Shown here: piece by piece, positions 6,283 to 6,600 of the stretch
Position numbering within the stretch: position 1 is the first letter of the stretch
How the letters are laid out: every line of letters begins with the position of its first letter
Assembly (NCBI GenBank): GCA_021777685.1
Contig: JAJYDH010000368.1
Coordinates: forward strand, 1-6,600
Direction: 5' to 3'
Source: Planctomycetota bacterium
Lineage (GTDB): Bacteria; Planctomycetota; Planctomycetia; Isosphaerales; Isosphaeraceae
Length of the DNA stretch: 6,600 nt
Position numbers and translations under genes: made by a program
The notes under the pieces: generated by a model
Database searches by the model: none
The model's input: the letters and a program-made list of their open reading frames with translations, nothing else
What the model was told of the DNA's origin: nothing

Positions 6283-6600
6283 ATGCCTCCCCGCCGCCTG
6301 CTCGCCGTCACCTTCTCCGTGTTCGGCTTCCTGGGAATCGCGGTCGCGTGGGCCAGGCAGGCCCCGCCGGCACCCCGGGCGCTCGACGCCCAGGCCATCT
6401 CGCTCCGGCTCCTCCTGGGGGTCGGCGAGCAGCAGGGCCAGAGCTGGAACGGCCGGGTCAAGGTCGACAAGGGCGAGGTCGTCGGCGTCGAGGGGTGGCG
6501 GTTCCGCCAGGATGACCGCGTGGTCGGCGTGGACGGCTGGGAGGCGAGGTCCCGGCCGGCCTTGAAGAACGCGGCCAACAAGAAGGCGAACGTCAACAAG
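6283..6600 (+). CDS. Start of an unrecognised secreted protein (3' end outside the window)
   Basis: An open frame of 106 codons runs off the window end. AGGAG (6271-6275) lies 7 nt before the ATG, and the gene begins 13 nt after the symporter stop, so it is probably cotranscribed. The N-terminus is a clear signal peptide: Arg4-Arg5, a hydrophobic core at about 6-22, and an AWA cleavage site at 22-24, followed by a Pro/Ala linker. Residues about 36-95 alternate hydrophobic and polar residues, with repeated VVGV-type strands (GEVVGVEGW, RVVGVDGW) that suggest a beta-rich fold, then a Lys/Asn-rich stretch (NKKANVNK). I recognise no family. Its place behind a transporter could mean a linked role, but nothing in the sequence shows one. 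Confidence 0.75.
   Translation, partial: MPPRRLLAVTFSVFGFLGIAVAWARQAPPAPRALDAQAISLRLLLGVGEQQGQSWNGRVKVDKGEVVGVEGWRFRQDDRVVGVDGWEARSRPALKNAANKKANVNK

Noticed and set aside
5115..6599. 494-codon open frame on the - strand opposite the symporter
   Set aside because: Its product is Arg/Asp/Gln-rich with no domain; the + strand encodes clear membrane segments and family motifs over the same bases.

Overview
The window is GC-rich with dense coding on the + strand. The mix of secreted proteins with short signal peptides, a small-subunit/SSS symporter pair, and an intergenic repeat of the CCCTCTCCC...GGGTGAGGG type suggests a Planctomycetota bacterium, perhaps of the Isosphaera/Singulisphaera/Paludisphaera group. 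That placement is inferred from style and composition; the window carries no marker gene.

Layout: (1) 51-2123 encodes a large secreted protein that I cannot assign to a family with confidence. It has a helical, Trp/Asp/Glu-rich central part and a C-terminal beta-rich domain, and looks like a carbohydrate-active enzyme. (2) 2124-2329 is a spacer with a possible terminator for gene 1 and a strong GC hairpin. (3) 2330-3490 encodes an aldose 1-epimerase (GalM family) with a signal peptide, so it probably acts outside the cytoplasm. (4) 3491-3897 is non-coding. It holds a hairpin after the epimerase, a candidate promoter, and a 228-bp MITE-like element (3603-3830) with inverted termini and a perfect 10-bp flanking direct repeat. 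(5) 3898-4221 and 4218-6269 are a translationally coupled pair: a DUF485-type two-helix membrane protein and a sodium:solute symporter of the ActP/MctC-like type, whose TM6-TM7 loop is about 190 residues long. (6) 6283 to the window end is the start of another secreted protein, 13 nt behind the symporter and probably in its operon.

Genes 1 and 2 fit extracytoplasmic sugar processing: a possible glycan-active enzyme followed by an anomer-interconverting enzyme. The second cluster is a Na+-coupled uptake unit, most likely for a small carboxylate, with an unknown secreted protein as its next member.

The most notable structure is the MITE-like element between the two clusters. It probably lies in the 5' leader of the symporter operon, and its target duplication overlaps a plausible promoter -10 box. 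I found no RNA genes, CRISPR array or complete transposase gene, and no credible gene on the - strand.
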